From DTWD01 sp963662965 (GTDB taxonomy: Bacteria; Acidobacteriota; Vicinamibacteria; Vicinamibacterales; UBA8438), in the NCBI GenBank assembly GCA_963662965.1, contig OY759970.1, positions 124,001 through 188,000 on the forward strand: a stretch of DNA of 64,000 bases. The letters run 5' to 3'. Shown here piece by piece: positions 17,061 to 26,083 of this stretch. Every line of letters starts with the position of its first letter. Within the stretch, counting starts at the first letter, position 1. Both the position numbers and the translations under genes were made by a program. A model generated the notes under the pieces. It did not search any database. It was given only the letters and a program-made list of their open reading frames with translations, and was not told the DNA's origin.

Positions 17061-17669
17061 CTACTTTCTCAGCGTCGCGCCGTCCCAAGTCAGGCTGGTG
17101 TACTGGTCGTTCGCGAAGGTGACGACGACCGGCTCGCTGAGTGAGTACGTGTCGTCATCGCCGTCGTAGTCACGCACCACGAGCAGCGCGTTCAACTCGA
17201 CGACGCCGTACGTCCCCTCGCCTTCCTCCCCCTCAGCGTCCTCGAACTCGAATACCCCGTCCTCTTTGAAGGTGATCTTGGGCGAGCCACCCTCGGCTTC
17301 GAACTCCTGCTCGCCGCGCAGACGGCCACCGGACGGGAGCGCCTCGAGCTCGATGTCGAGCGCACCAGCGCCGCCGAATTGCCGAACGTTCTCGGCCACT
17401 CGGACCCCCTGATACCCGTCGAGGGTGAACGTCAGCTCATAGTTACCTGACTGCAGGCCGATGATGAAGTACTCGCCGTTGTCTTCACTGGTCCCCGAAT
17501 AGGAGCCCCCCCCGTCGGTCCGCTCCACCGCAATCTGGACGCCAACAAGCCCGTTGCCCCATTTGTCGGTCACCTCGCCCTGCACACGCGCCTGTCCGAG
17601 CGCGTCGGACGCCAGGAACGCTACCCCCACAACAGTCGCCACCGTAACGAGCGCTAAATGAATTCGCAT
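17061..17669 (-). CDS. Exported protein with carboxypeptidase-regulatory-like domain
   Basis: A 202-residue protein: signal peptide to about residue 25, then one Ig-like carboxypeptidase-regulatory domain (QGEVTDKWGNGLVGVQIAVE to SGNYELTFTLDGYQGV). The rest is an acidic beta-rich region (EFEDAEGEEGEGTYGVVELN and DYDGDDDTYSL) that ends WDGATLRK; the ending resembles lipocalin-like stress domains in spirit only. AAAGGAG precedes the ATG. It converges on the FKBP gene with a 12-base gap. Likely a periplasmic or surface protein. Confidence 0.75.
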   Translation of the reverse strand: MRIHLALVTVATVVGVAFLASDALGQARVQGEVTDKWGNGLVGVQIAVERTDGGGSYSGTSEDNGEYFIIGLQSGNYELTFTLDGYQGVRVAENVRQFGGAGALDIELEALPSGGRLRGEQEFEAEGGSPKITFKEDGVFEFEDAEGEEGEGTYGVVELNALLVVRDYDGDDDTYSLSEPVVVTFANDQYTSLTWDGATLRK

Positions 17670-17800
17670 GCACTGCTCCTTTCTCTGCACCTCTGGGGCC
17701 CCGTGACACGCCTCGCGGTAGCCTACACCTCACGGGTTGGGCGCAACAAGGCCCACCGCGCACCCAGAGCGGCTAAGATTCTCATCGGGAGAAGACCGAC

Positions 17801-18222
17801 ATGGCGGACGTGTGGACGATCAAGGGGCGTGAATATACGAACTGCAACTGCGACTACGGCTGCCCGTCCTGCACGGCGAGTCGACCGCGCCGGGCGCGAC
17901 GCATTTCTCCGTGTTCAGCAGCACGATGTCCAAGGTCCACGACACGCTGTACCGCGCGGTCGACGTCTCCGTTGACGTCGAAGGTCGGCGGGCGAGCGTC
18001 TCGGTGAATGCACTCGTCGAATCGACCGGAACGCCGTTCAAGAACCCCTTCAGCGGCGAGGATGCACGCGCGCGTATCCATCTCCCGAGCGGCTTCGAGT
18101 ACACCTATGCCGAAATAGGCAGCGGTACGTCGACCGTGACCGGCGGCATCTCGATGAGCTGGAAGGACTCAAACGGTCAGTTCAACGATCTCCAGATGAA
18201 TCAGGACGGTGTCATCCGTTAA
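17801..18222 (+). pseudogene. DUF1326 gene with internal deletion
   Basis: The start MADVWTIKGREYTNCNCDYGCP is the conserved cysteine-rich opening of DUF1326 proteins. It then joins, out of frame, to the family's C-terminal half: STAPGATHFSVFSSTMSKVH, LYRAVDVSVDVEGRRASVSV and AEIGSGTSTVTGGISM. About 80 middle residues are missing, and without the C-terminal frame the product ends near 18007. DUF1326 genes often stand next to DUF2182 genes, as here; the function of the pair is not established. Confidence 0.8.
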
Positions 18223-18246
18223 CCCGGTCGACGGGCCGGCGTCCAC

Positions 18247-19032
18247 GTGCATCCATCGTCCGTCCCGGCGCTCCCCCGGCGCGACAAGATTGCCATTCTG
18301 CTCTCGCTGAGCGGCGTCACGCTGCTCGCGTGGGCCTCCCTCCTCGACATGGCAGCCGGCATGGACAAGATGCCGGCGATGTCGATGTCGTCGGCAACCC
18401 AGACGCTGATGGTGCGCGTCTGGACCGGCCGCGACTTCGTGCTCATGTTTCTCATGTGGGCCGTCATGATGGTCGGGATGATGGTACCGACGGCCGCGCC
18501 GATGACGCTGATCTACGCAGCGGTGGCCCGGAAAGCCGACGCGCAGCAGAACCCGGTGGCCCCGACCGGCGTGTTCATCGCCGGCTATGTTGCGGTATGG
18601 ACCCTGTTCAGCCTCGCCACCACCGCCGCGTAGTGGGCACTCGACCAGGACGCGCTGCTGTCACTGATGATGATCGCCACCAGCCCCGCGTTCGGCGCAG
18701 CGCTGCTGGTGGCGGCCGGCATCTACCAACTCACCCCGCTCAAGCTCGCCTGTCTCCAACACTGTCGAGCGCCGGCCCATTTCCTGGCACGGCACTGGCG
18801 ACCCGGGCCGGGAGGTGCCCTGCGGCTGAGGTTCGAGCACGGCCTCTTCTGCCTCGGATGCTGCTGGATCTTGATGGAGCTCTTGTTTCTCGGCGGCGTG
18901 ATGAACCTGCTCTGGATCGTGACCATCACACTCTTTGTGCTGCTCGAAAAGGTGATACCGTTCGGACCGCAGGGCGGCCGGGTGACCGGGACCACTAAGG
19001 AACCGACAGACTTGGAGTCCAAGGAGGATCAG
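18247..19032 (+). pseudogene. DUF2182 integral membrane protein with in-frame stop
   Basis: A polytopic membrane protein of about 260 codons. The first 128 codons hold LLAWASLLDMAAGMDKM and the methionine-rich MFLMWAVMMVGMMVPTAAPM helix typical of DUF2182. A TAG at 18631-18633 replaces the glutamine expected in TTAxWALDQ (one C-to-T change); the same frame then continues with the second half (PLKLACLQHC, LFCLGCCWILMELLFLGG, VLLEKVIPFG). The frame has no stop before the cytochrome gene. The methionine- and cysteine-rich helices suggest metal binding by inference. Confidence 0.8.
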
Positions 19033-19473
19033 GTGCAAGGAATAAAAGTGATCGTGGCGCTCGGCGCTGCCGTCGGGGTCATGCTCGGAGCCGCGCTGGT
19101 GTCAGCGCAGGACACGGTGACCGAGGCGGACTACGAAGGGGCGATGAAGGAACTGCGGTATCTGGTGACCGATGCCGCCATGCACATCGACGCGAGCTAT
19201 TTCGGCGACCTGGGTGAGGATTCGGACAAGTTGTATACGCAGTTCTCGAAGGTCGAGACGTTCTGGAAAGAGCAGGGGCAAGCGAAGGCCGTCGAGATCG
19301 CCGGCCAGGCGCTCGCTGCCGTCAGCGGCATCTCGCGCGCGTCCGGGACTCAGGACGGACCGGCCGCGACGGCCGCCCTCGCCGATCTCCGCAAGGCATG
19401 CGACGCGTGTCACGGCGAGTTTCGCGAAGAGACCGCCGACGGATTCCGAATCAAGCCGAGCGCATTGAAGTAG
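19033..19473 (+). CDS. Cytochrome c'-like monohaem protein
   Basis: From a GTG preceded by AAGGAGG, a 146-residue protein: signal peptide (IVALGAAVGVMLGAALVSAQ), helical body and a C-terminal CDACH haem site (about 125-129), the layout of cytochrome c' / c556-type four-helix cytochromes. It probably carries electrons or binds small ligands in the periplasm. It is in frame with the preceding DUF2182 sequence and no stop intervenes, so a fusion protein is possible on paper; the strong ribosome-binding site and signal peptide favour a separate start. Confidence 0.72.
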   Translation: MQGIKVIVALGAAVGVMLGAALVSAQDTVTEADYEGAMKELRYLVTDAAMHIDASYFGDLGEDSDKLYTQFSKVETFWKEQGQAKAVEIAGQALAAVSGISRASGTQDGPAATAALADLRKACDACHGEFREETADGFRIKPSALK

Positions 19474-19492
19474 CTCCTCCCGCCGACAACAC

Positions 19493-19530
19493 AAAAAAAA
19501 GAGCCAGTCCAGCGGATGCTGGACCGGCTC
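19493..19530 (-). terminator. Intrinsic terminator of the NHL-propeller gene
   Basis: On the minus strand a 13-base stem (GAGCCGGTCCAGC / GCTGGACTGGCTC, one G-T type mismatch) with loop ATCC is followed by eight T residues. It lies 26 bases after the stop of the gene ending at 19557. The A-run on the plus strand means it would not act as an intrinsic terminator for the cytochrome gene. Confidence 0.85.
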
Positions 19531-19556
19531 TCGATCTGTACCCGAACGCGTCGTGC

Positions 19557-20855
19557 TTAGTTCGTCGGCCAGAGGACGCCTTGGCTTCTCTCACCCTCTG
19601 CACCGGCCGGGACCGGGCCATAGCCCTTGAAGACGAACTTCTGCACGCGCGATCCCTCGTAGGTCTCGGTCGTGTAGATGTTGCCGTCGGAGTCGACCGC
19701 GATGCTATGGACCGCGAAGAACATGCCGGGCTGACGGCCGCCGTCACCAAACGCGGTCAGGACTTCCATCGTCTCGCGCTCGATGATGTAGACCTTCATG
19801 TTCTGGCCGTCGGCGAGATAGATGAACCGCTGCTCTGGGTCGTGCGAGAAGTCGATGTCCCAGGTCGAGCCCTGCGACAGCGTGTGCGTGGCGATCAGAG
19901 CCTCCTCCACGAACGTCCCGTCCTTCTGGAAGACCTGGATGCGATCCTCCGCCCGGTCACACACATACACGAGACCGTCGTTGGAGATCTCACTGCAGTG
20001 GACTGGGCCGCGGAACTGCTGCGCCGGATCGCGCCCCTCGGCGTAGGGGCCGCCAAACTCGTAATCGTCGTCCGGCTCGTTGCCGTAGGCACCCCAGTAG
20101 CGTTTCAGCTCACCGGTGTCGGCGTCGACCACGGCGACCCGTTTGTTGAAGTAGCCATCGGCGAAGTAGATCTCGTTCGCTTCGCCGTCGACCCCGATCT
20201 TGGCGACGCGACCGTAGCTGTCCTGGGCGTGGCTGTCACGCTCAAAGATCCGGCGGCCGTCGCGCTCGCCCACTTGCCGCGCGCCGTGGGTGCCGGCCGA
20301 CAGCAGGAACTCGCCGCTTCGCGTGAACTTGAGGACATGCGAGTCGCCCTGGCCGTTGCCGCCGATCCAGACGTTGTCCATGTGGTCGACCGTGATGCCG
20401 TGATTCGACTCGGGCCAGGTGTAGTCACCGGTTTCTGTCCCCGGTCCGCCCCAGCTGTCGACCAAATTGCCTTCCTGGTCGAACACGAGGACCGGGTCAC
20501 CCGGCGCACAGCATTCGCTGAGCGGCGGATCCTGGACGAGCCCGATCTCGGTCGTCGCCACGAACTGGTTTGGCGTGTTGCGGTGGACCACCCAGATGTT
20601 GTCACGTGAGTCGACGTCGACACCGATCGTCGGCCCCATCAGCCAGTGATTCGGCAGGTTCTTCGGCCACGTTGGATCGACCTCGAACATCGGCACCATG
20701 CCGGGACCAGCATCGGCCGACATCATGGCATCGCCGCCACCGCTCTCGGCCGGCAGCTCCTCGGCCGCCGGCTCCTCGGCCATGCCACCGCCGCAGGCGA
20801 TGGCCAAGCCGCCGACGAGCGCTACCGCCAGAAGAAAAGCGTGCTTCCGGTTCAT
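19557..20855 (-). CDS. NHL-repeat beta-propeller lipoprotein
   Basis: A 432-residue lipoprotein (LVGGLAIACGGG) with an acidic Ala/Glu linker, then a six-bladed NHL-type propeller: VDSRDNIWVVHRNTPNQF, ESNHGITVDHMDNVWIGGNG, EIYFADGYFNKRVAVVD, GLVYVCDRAEDRIQVFQKDG and SIAVDSDGNIYTTETYEGSR. This resembles the peptidyl-alpha-hydroxyglycine lyase-like propellers of Acidobacteria, but catalytic identity is not proved. GGAGGA precedes the ATG. A strong terminator follows. Confidence 0.85.
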   Translation of the reverse strand: MNRKHAFLLAVALVGGLAIACGGGMAEEPAAEELPAESGGGDAMMSADAGPGMVPMFEVDPTWPKNLPNHWLMGPTIGVDVDSRDNIWVVHRNTPNQFVATTEIGLVQDPPLSECCAPGDPVLVFDQEGNLVDSWGGPGTETGDYTWPESNHGITVDHMDNVWIGGNGQGDSHVLKFTRSGEFLLSAGTHGARQVGERDGRRIFERDSHAQDSYGRVAKIGVDGEANEIYFADGYFNKRVAVVDADTGELKRYWGAYGNEPDDDYEFGGPYAEGRDPAQQFRGPVHCSEISNDGLVYVCDRAEDRIQVFQKDGTFVEEALIATHTLSQGSTWDIDFSHDPEQRFIYLADGQNMKVYIIERETMEVLTAFGDGGRQPGMFFAVHSIAVDSDGNIYTTETYEGSRVQKFVFKGYGPVPAGAEGERSQGVLWPTN

Positions 20856-21010
20856 CGTGTTCCTCCCTAACCAAGGCAACCATGCCCACACTGGTTGAAT
20901 CTCAAGGCCGCCGAAGGGCCCAGTATACTTGGAATTGGAAACTGTCACCGACTTGCAACCGGCGTCGCGGCGCTGCGGTTCTGGTATTTGGGCTATATTC
21001 CGGCCTGGCA

Positions 21011-21104
21011 GGGCGCGCACGGCGCGCCCCGCCGCCGCGAAGTGGGGCATGTGGGGCCCCCGTGTAGCGGCGGCGACGGGGCTCGGGGCAGTCAGCCCCG
21101 TCTA
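21011..21104 (+). repeat. Three-hairpin GC-rich repeat, copy 2
   Basis: Begins with the palindrome GGGCGCGCACGGCGCGCCCC, continues through AGTGGGGC...GGGGCCCCCG and ends with GACGGGG...GGGGCAGTCAGCCCCGTC followed by TAG. It lies 22 bases before the HupE start. The remaining 155 bases up to the NHL gene show no gene. Confidence 0.8.
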
Positions 21105-21126
21105 GTACTAGAAAGGACTGATTCGG

Positions 21127-22482
21127 GTGCGACTCCGCCACGGAAAGCTGGTCGTTCTTGGGCTCATGTTGGGGATGCTGCTCGCCGTCCCCGCCGGTCC
21201 AACCGCCCACGATATCCCGGGCGATGTCAGTGTCCACGCGTTCGTTAAACCCGAGGGCGAACGACTCCGCATGCTTATCCGCCTCCCGCTCGAGGCGATG
21301 CTCGACGTCAATTTCCCGCTGCACGGACCGGGCTATCTCGATATCGAAGGCGCGCGGCCGCTCCTGCCTGACGCGGCGATGCTCTGGTTGGGTCAAGAGA
21401 TCGAACTGTTCGAAGAGGGCGTGCGTCTGCCCGAGCCGACCCTGACCGACCTCCGACTGTCATTGCCGTCAGATCGGTCGTTCGAGACGTACGACGCGGC
21501 CCTCGCGCACATCATCTCCGGAGAACGGTTGTCGACCGAGACGCGAATCATCTGGCGACAGGCGATGCTCGACGTCGTACTCGACTACGACATTGCGTCA
21601 GACCAGTCGGCCTTCGCGATCCGTCCCGGCCTCGAGCGACTCGGCCTACGCGTGGTCTCGTCCATTCGATTCATCACGCCCGCGGGCGCCGAGCGCGCGT
21701 TCGAGCTGCGCGGCGATCCCGGCATCATCACACTCGATCCACGCTGGCACCAGGCGGCGGGGCGCTTCGTCGTCTCCGGGTTCGATCACATCCTCGACGG
21801 CATCGACCATTTGCTGTTTCTCCTCTGCCTGGTCATCCCGTTCCGTCGATTCAGGGCGCTCGTCCCGATCGTGACCGGCTTCACGGTCGCGCACTCGGTC
21901 ACGCTCATCGCGTCGGCCTACGACCTCGCCCCAAACGCGCTCTGGTTTCCGCCGCTCGTCGAGACGCTCATTGCGCTGTCGATCGTCTATATGGCGTTCG
22001 AGAACATCGTCGCCGCCAGCTCCGACGCCGAGGCGCGTATTCGTCGTCGCTGGGTCATGGCGTTCAGCTTCGGCCTGGTCCACGGCTTTGGCTTTTCGTT
22101 CGCACTCCGCGAGACGTTGCAATTCGCCGGTTCGCACCTGCTGACCTCACTGCTGTCGTTCAACGTCGGCGTCGAGCTCGGTCAGCTGCTCGTGATCGCG
22201 CTTTGCGTCCCGGTCCTCGAACTGATGTTCCGGTACGTCATCGCGGAACGGGTCGGGACGATCCTGATCTCGGCGCTCGTGGCGCACACCAGCTGGCACT
22301 GGATGACCGAACGCTACGATATCCTCGCCCAATACGATCTCACCTGGGCCGCACTCGGCAGCGCGCTCCTAGTCGGCATCATGCCGTGGCTTCTCGGACT
22401 GCTGACGGCCGCAACGATCGCCTGGTATGGCGTGCGGTACGTCCGACGGCACCAATCAGCAGGTGAGGTGACGGTCGAGTGA
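21127..22482 (+). CDS. HupE/UreJ-like membrane protein with exported N-terminal domain
   Basis: A 451-residue protein. After a signal sequence (GLMLGMLLAVPAG), about 190 residues form an extracytoplasmic domain, then a HupE/UreJ_2 membrane module of six or seven helices begins at HILDGIDHLLFLLCLV. Conserved polar positions are HxxxGxDH, HSVTL, HGFGFS and HTSWHWM. HupE/UreJ proteins are associated with nickel or other metal permeation near hydrogenase and urease genes, but neither is present here, so the cargo is open. GTG start at 21127. Confidence 0.82.
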   Translation: MRLRHGKLVVLGLMLGMLLAVPAGPTAHDIPGDVSVHAFVKPEGERLRMLIRLPLEAMLDVNFPLHGPGYLDIEGARPLLPDAAMLWLGQEIELFEEGVRLPEPTLTDLRLSLPSDRSFETYDAALAHIISGERLSTETRIIWRQAMLDVVLDYDIASDQSAFAIRPGLERLGLRVVSSIRFITPAGAERAFELRGDPGIITLDPRWHQAAGRFVVSGFDHILDGIDHLLFLLCLVIPFRRFRALVPIVTGFTVAHSVTLIASAYDLAPNALWFPPLVETLIALSIVYMAFENIVAASSDAEARIRRRWVMAFSFGLVHGFGFSFALRETLQFAGSHLLTSLLSFNVGVELGQLLVIALCVPVLELMFRYVIAERVGTILISALVAHTSWHWMTERYDILAQYDLTWAALGSALLVGIMPWLLGLLTAATIAWYGVRYVRRHQSAGEVTVE

Positions 22483-22533
22483 TCGGCCGGCCGCGTCTCG
22501 TGAACAGCGTCCCACCCTGACGGCGTAAACTAT

Positions 22534-22698
22534 CTAGTGCAGGGATCGCGAAGTGGGTCGTGCATCGAGGGCGCCAGTGCGCTTGCCTGACGAGGCGCGA
22601 CGGGTGAGCGAATCGGGAATTCGCGACCCAGGAATAACGAAGTTAGGAGGGATGCAGTGGTGACCGAATGCCGAGCCATTTCGCGATCCCTGCACTAG
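22534..22698. mobile_element. MITE-like element with 23-base terminal inverted repeats
   Basis: Left end CTAGTGCAGGGATCGCGAAgtGG and right end its complement, with one mismatch over 23 bases; total 165 bases, no coding capacity. The right end stops one base before the start codon of the DUF5916 gene, so the element forms that gene's whole immediate leader. The 51 bases to the left show no feature. Confidence 0.72.
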
Positions 22699-22699
22699 G

Positions 22700-25000
22700 A
22701 TGCGCGTCGTCGCAACCAGCATCGCCATTCTCACCCTTCCCCATCTCGCCGTCGCCCAGTCGACGGCGGCGCAAGACGCCGGTGGGGCGCAGGGCAGCCA
22801 ATCCATTGTTCTCCAAGGGTCAGACCTCAGATCCGCCTCCGACCTGCCGCCGAGCGAGCGCTACCGGGTCGAGCCGGTTCGCGTCGAGCAGGGACCGACT
22901 CTGGACGGGCGACTCGACGAGAAGGTCTGGCTCGAAGCCGCCGTCATCGATGACTTCGTTCAGCAGGAGCCGGCCGAGGGCGACCCAGCGACGGAGCGGA
23001 CGGTTGTTCGCCTGCTCTACGACGCCGAAGTCCTCTACATCGGGGTCGAGGCGTACGACACCGATCCGGACGGCGTCATCGCCACCGAAAAACGCCGCGA
23101 CTCGGCCCGAATGCTGGATGAAGACAACTTTCAGATCATTCTCGACACGTTCCGCGACCGCCGCTCCGGCTACATGTTCGTGACCAACCCGCTGGGCGCC
23201 AAGCTCGAACAGCAGGTGGCCGAGGAGGGCGAGGGGGGATTCCGCGGCAACAACAGCGCGAACATCAACGTGAATTGGGACGGCGTCTGGGACGTCGCGA
23301 CGAGCCGGACGCCGGATGGGTGGGTCGCCGAGATTGCCATTCCAATGGTAACGCTGCGTTTCCCCAGAGCCGAGCGGCAGGTCTGGGGCGTCAATTTCAT
23401 GCGGAACATCCGACGCAAGAACGAGCAGGTGTTCTGGGCGCCGATCCCGAAGGCCTACACCCTAACGCGCGTCAGCCTCGCCGGCACGATGACCGGCATG
23501 GGCAACGTCAGCCGCGGCATGGACTTGCGCATCACCCCGTACGTCTTGGTGAGCGGAGAGCAGGACCGCGTCGAGAGCCGGCTCGATGGAACCGGCTTCA
23601 GCGACGTCGGGCTCGACGTGAAGTACGGGGTCGCCTCGGGTCTCAACCTCGACCTCACCCTCAACACCGACTTCGCGCAGGTGGAGGTCGACGAGCAACA
23701 GGTCAACCTGACGCGCTTTCCCCTGTTCTTCCCCGAAAAGCGCGACTTCTTTCTCGAGAACGCCGGCATGTTCAATGTGGGGGCCAGTTCGGGCGGGTTT
23801 GGCAGCCGGCTCGCCGACCTGTTCTTCACGCGCCGCATCGGCCTCTCCGCCGGCGGTCAGCCGATTCCGATCACCGGGGGGGCGCGCCTGACCGGCAAAG
23901 CGAACCGTCACAACATTGCGGTGATGAATATCACCACACGGGAGGCCTTTGGCGACCCCGGCGAGAACTTCTTCGTCGGCCGCTACAGCCGAGACATCCT
24001 GTCGCGGTCCAAGATCGGCGGCATCGTCATTAATAAGGATGCGGTGGGCGGCTCACACTACAACCGCACGTTTGCCGCCGATACGACGCTCGCCCTGCAT
24101 CGCAACCTGACCGTCAACGGATTCGTGGCCAAGACCGAGACGCCCGGGATCTCAACCGGCGAGATGGCCGGCTATGTCCGGGGGACCTGGCTCAGCCCGT
24201 CATCGCATTTTTACGGCGAATTCATCGACCTCCAAGACCACTTCAACCCCGAGGTCGGGTTCGTCCCCCGCGTCGGGATCCGAACGTCGAAGGTTCACGG
24301 GGAGTGGAATCCACGGCCCGGACGGTGGAACATCCGGATGCTCGATCCGATGTGGAACATCACCTACACCACCGACCAGCACAACCGGCTCTTGACGCGG
24401 CGGATCCACAACATGATTGGCGCCTCCTTCGAAGACGGGTCGCGGCTCACCTTCTATTACAACGACCACTTCGAGCAGCTCGACGTGCCGTTCCAGATTC
24501 GTCCCGACGTCACGATCCCGGCCGGCGCGTATCGGTTCGGCGAATGGGTGTACTCGTTCTCGACCAACCCGTCGCGGCGTCTCTACGGTCAGGCCCGATA
24601 CTCGCCACAGACGTTCTTCGGCGGCACGCGGACCGATATCCAAACCACGCTCGGCGTCCGGGTCACCAACTCGATCGCCGCCGAGGCCCGGTTCAACCGG
24701 AGCGACGTTGACCTTCCGGATGGCGCGTTCGTCGCCGATCTGGCATCGGTGACGTTCGACCTGGCGCTGGCGCCGGAGGTGACGCTCCGGACGCTGTCGC
24801 AGTACAACTCGACGACGCACGAGATCAGCAACAGCATCCGGTTCAACTGGATCTACAGTCCAGGAAGCGATATCTACATCGCCTACGACGAGCTACGTCT
24901 CGATACGGACCCGCTCTTCCTCGGTCCGCACGTCCGCCGTTCGCCCTGGCTGCGCACCCGGCAGCTGAGCGTCAAGATGACCTACCTGCTCTCGCGGTAG
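22700..25000 (+). CDS. DUF5916 outer-membrane barrel protein with CBM9-like domain
   Basis: A 766-residue protein. Signal peptide (ending AVAQS), then a carbohydrate-binding family 9-like sandwich (about 55-250: GPTLDGRLDEKVW, VRLLYDAEVLYIGVEAYDTD, DGWVAEIAIP), then a DUF5916 region rich in amphipathic strands that should form an outer-membrane barrel (LTLNTDFAQVEVDEQQVNLT, PEKRDFFLENAGMF). The family is common in Acidobacteria and Bacteroidota; function is not settled and may be surface glycan binding or uptake. The start codon directly abuts a MITE-like element. Confidence 0.88.
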   Translation: MRVVATSIAILTLPHLAVAQSTAAQDAGGAQGSQSIVLQGSDLRSASDLPPSERYRVEPVRVEQGPTLDGRLDEKVWLEAAVIDDFVQQEPAEGDPATERTVVRLLYDAEVLYIGVEAYDTDPDGVIATEKRRDSARMLDEDNFQIILDTFRDRRSGYMFVTNPLGAKLEQQVAEEGEGGFRGNNSANINVNWDGVWDVATSRTPDGWVAEIAIPMVTLRFPRAERQVWGVNFMRNIRRKNEQVFWAPIPKAYTLTRVSLAGTMTGMGNVSRGMDLRITPYVLVSGEQDRVESRLDGTGFSDVGLDVKYGVASGLNLDLTLNTDFAQVEVDEQQVNLTRFPLFFPEKRDFFLENAGMFNVGASSGGFGSRLADLFFTRRIGLSAGGQPIPITGGARLTGKANRHNIAVMNITTREAFGDPGENFFVGRYSRDILSRSKIGGIVINKDAVGGSHYNRTFAADTTLALHRNLTVNGFVAKTETPGISTGEMAGYVRGTWLSPSSHFYGEFIDLQDHFNPEVGFVPRVGIRTSKVHGEWNPRPGRWNIRMLDPMWNITYTTDQHNRLLTRRIHNMIGASFEDGSRLTFYYNDHFEQLDVPFQIRPDVTIPAGAYRFGEWVYSFSTNPSRRLYGQARYSPQTFFGGTRTDIQTTLGVRVTNSIAAEARFNRSDVDLPDGAFVADLASVTFDLALAPEVTLRTLSQYNSTTHEISNSIRFNWIYSPGSDIYIAYDELRLDTDPLFLGPHVRRSPWLRTRQLSVKMTYLLSR

Positions 25001-25233
25001 GATGATCGCGCGCATCTGGAAGCGGGTCGGCGGCAACCGCCCAGAAACGTTCGTCGTGTCCTAGATCGGAGCACTCCCGCCCGCGTGGATGGTCGGCCCC
25101 TTTCCTCGACGTCGGCCGCAACCTGTTGACCTACAGCTACTTCCTGTCTGGCCGGTCTGTTGGGACCAGACTGGCTCCGAACTTGCCTTTTACCCACGAC
25201 GAAGGAGCTCCCATGAGTGGAGCCTGGTGAGCT
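25001..25233. other. Spacer without a supported gene
   Basis: A 20-codon plus-strand frame begins MIARIWKRVGGN directly after the barrel gene and ends at a TAG; its opening resembles small monooxygenase-like proteins. Further on, NLLTYSYFLSGRSVGTRLAP reads open in another frame. These may be traces of a lost gene, but neither could be assigned. Confidence 0.3.
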
Positions 25234-25704
25234 ATGAAACCGACCTGCCCCAGCTGCAAAACGAAGGCCGCCCGCGAGAAGTCTATCTCTGCCGTTCGCG
25301 TCTGGTTTCGCTGCAATAATGGTAGCTACGTGTGGCGTGGCTCCGTGTTGGCCCTGGCCTATACCGGGGCGCCCCTCGGCACCACGCGGGTGACCACGAC
25401 GAACGACGCCGCGCCCCGCCCGATGCCGGTCGAGAGTCGACGCACCGCCATCGAGTCGGCACTCGACGCCCAACTGGACGCGATAGACGACGCGCTCGAG
25501 CACCCTCGGCCGCACGACCAGGCCGAGACCCCCTCGACGGTCTCAGAGCCAGTGGTTACATCCCAACCAGAGGTCACATCCCAAAGTGTTGCCGACTGGC
25601 TCGAACAGAACGGAGATCTCCCTACCGAGACACCGTCGGAGCCGACGCGCGTTGACTCACACGCCGCGCCGGCCGCGACGGCGCAGACGGTTGACGCGGG
25701 ATGA
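25234..25704 (+). CDS. Unidentified protein with N-terminal half zinc ribbon
   Basis: A 156-residue protein of unknown family. It opens MKPTCPSCKTKAAREKS and continues VRVWFRCNN, so three of the four cysteines of a CxxC...CxxC zinc ribbon are present (C5, C8, C27) and the fourth position is glycine. The middle and end are disordered, acidic and Thr/Pro/Ser-rich, with a short duplicated phrase (PVVTSQ, PEVTSQ) and ADWLEQNGDLP. It overlaps the next gene by four bases (ATGA), so the two are translationally coupled. Function unknown. Confidence 0.55.
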   Translation: MKPTCPSCKTKAAREKSISAVRVWFRCNNGSYVWRGSVLALAYTGAPLGTTRVTTTNDAAPRPMPVESRRTAIESALDAQLDAIDDALEHPRPHDQAETPSTVSEPVVTSQPEVTSQSVADWLEQNGDLPTETPSEPTRVDSHAAPAATAQTVDAG

Positions 25705-26078
25705 ACGAGGCCGACGACATAGACGCCACGTCCGAGGTCGGTGTTGTCTCCCCGGGTTATACAAGCGACGCCTGGGGTCTCGGTTCCGCCGACATGCAGC
25801 AAGATCCGGAGAGCTTCGCCGTCTCTGCACCGCAGTCGGAGACGCTACCGGAGGCGCCGTCAGACGAGTCCATCGAATCGTCCGAAGAGACCAGCGGTCC
25901 GTCCCGCGTGGCTGACGTCCTGTGGCATCTCACGGTGTTCGACGTTCAGTTGGCACACCTCAAGCGACAGTTCGACAATTCCGAGCGATCGTACGCCTCG
26001 GTGGTGAAACGCTGGCAGAGATCGACAGCCGACACGCCGGTGCGCGACGAGTCTCGAATCTCGCGACTCGCGTCGTAG
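25701..26078 (+). CDS. Unidentified acidic/helical protein
   Basis: A 125-residue protein of unknown family. The first 70 residues are acidic and low in complexity (EADDIDATSEVG, SDESIESSEETS). The remainder is predicted helical: VADVLWHLTVFDVQLAHLKR and SYASVVKRWQRS. Start ATG overlaps the stop of the previous frame. The shared acidic, disordered character and coupling suggest the two proteins work together, but nothing points to a role. Confidence 0.5.
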   Translation: MNEADDIDATSEVGVVSPGYTSDAWGLGSADMQQDPESFAVSAPQSETLPEAPSDESIESSEETSGPSRVADVLWHLTVFDVQLAHLKRQFDNSERSYASVVKRWQRSTADTPVRDESRISRLAS

Positions 26079-26083
26079 CTTAA

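Noticed and set aside
22668..23183. Long plus-strand frame overlapping the start of the DUF5916 gene
   Set aside because: Composition is Ser/Arg-rich shadow sequence, and the overlapping frame has the signal peptide and domain.
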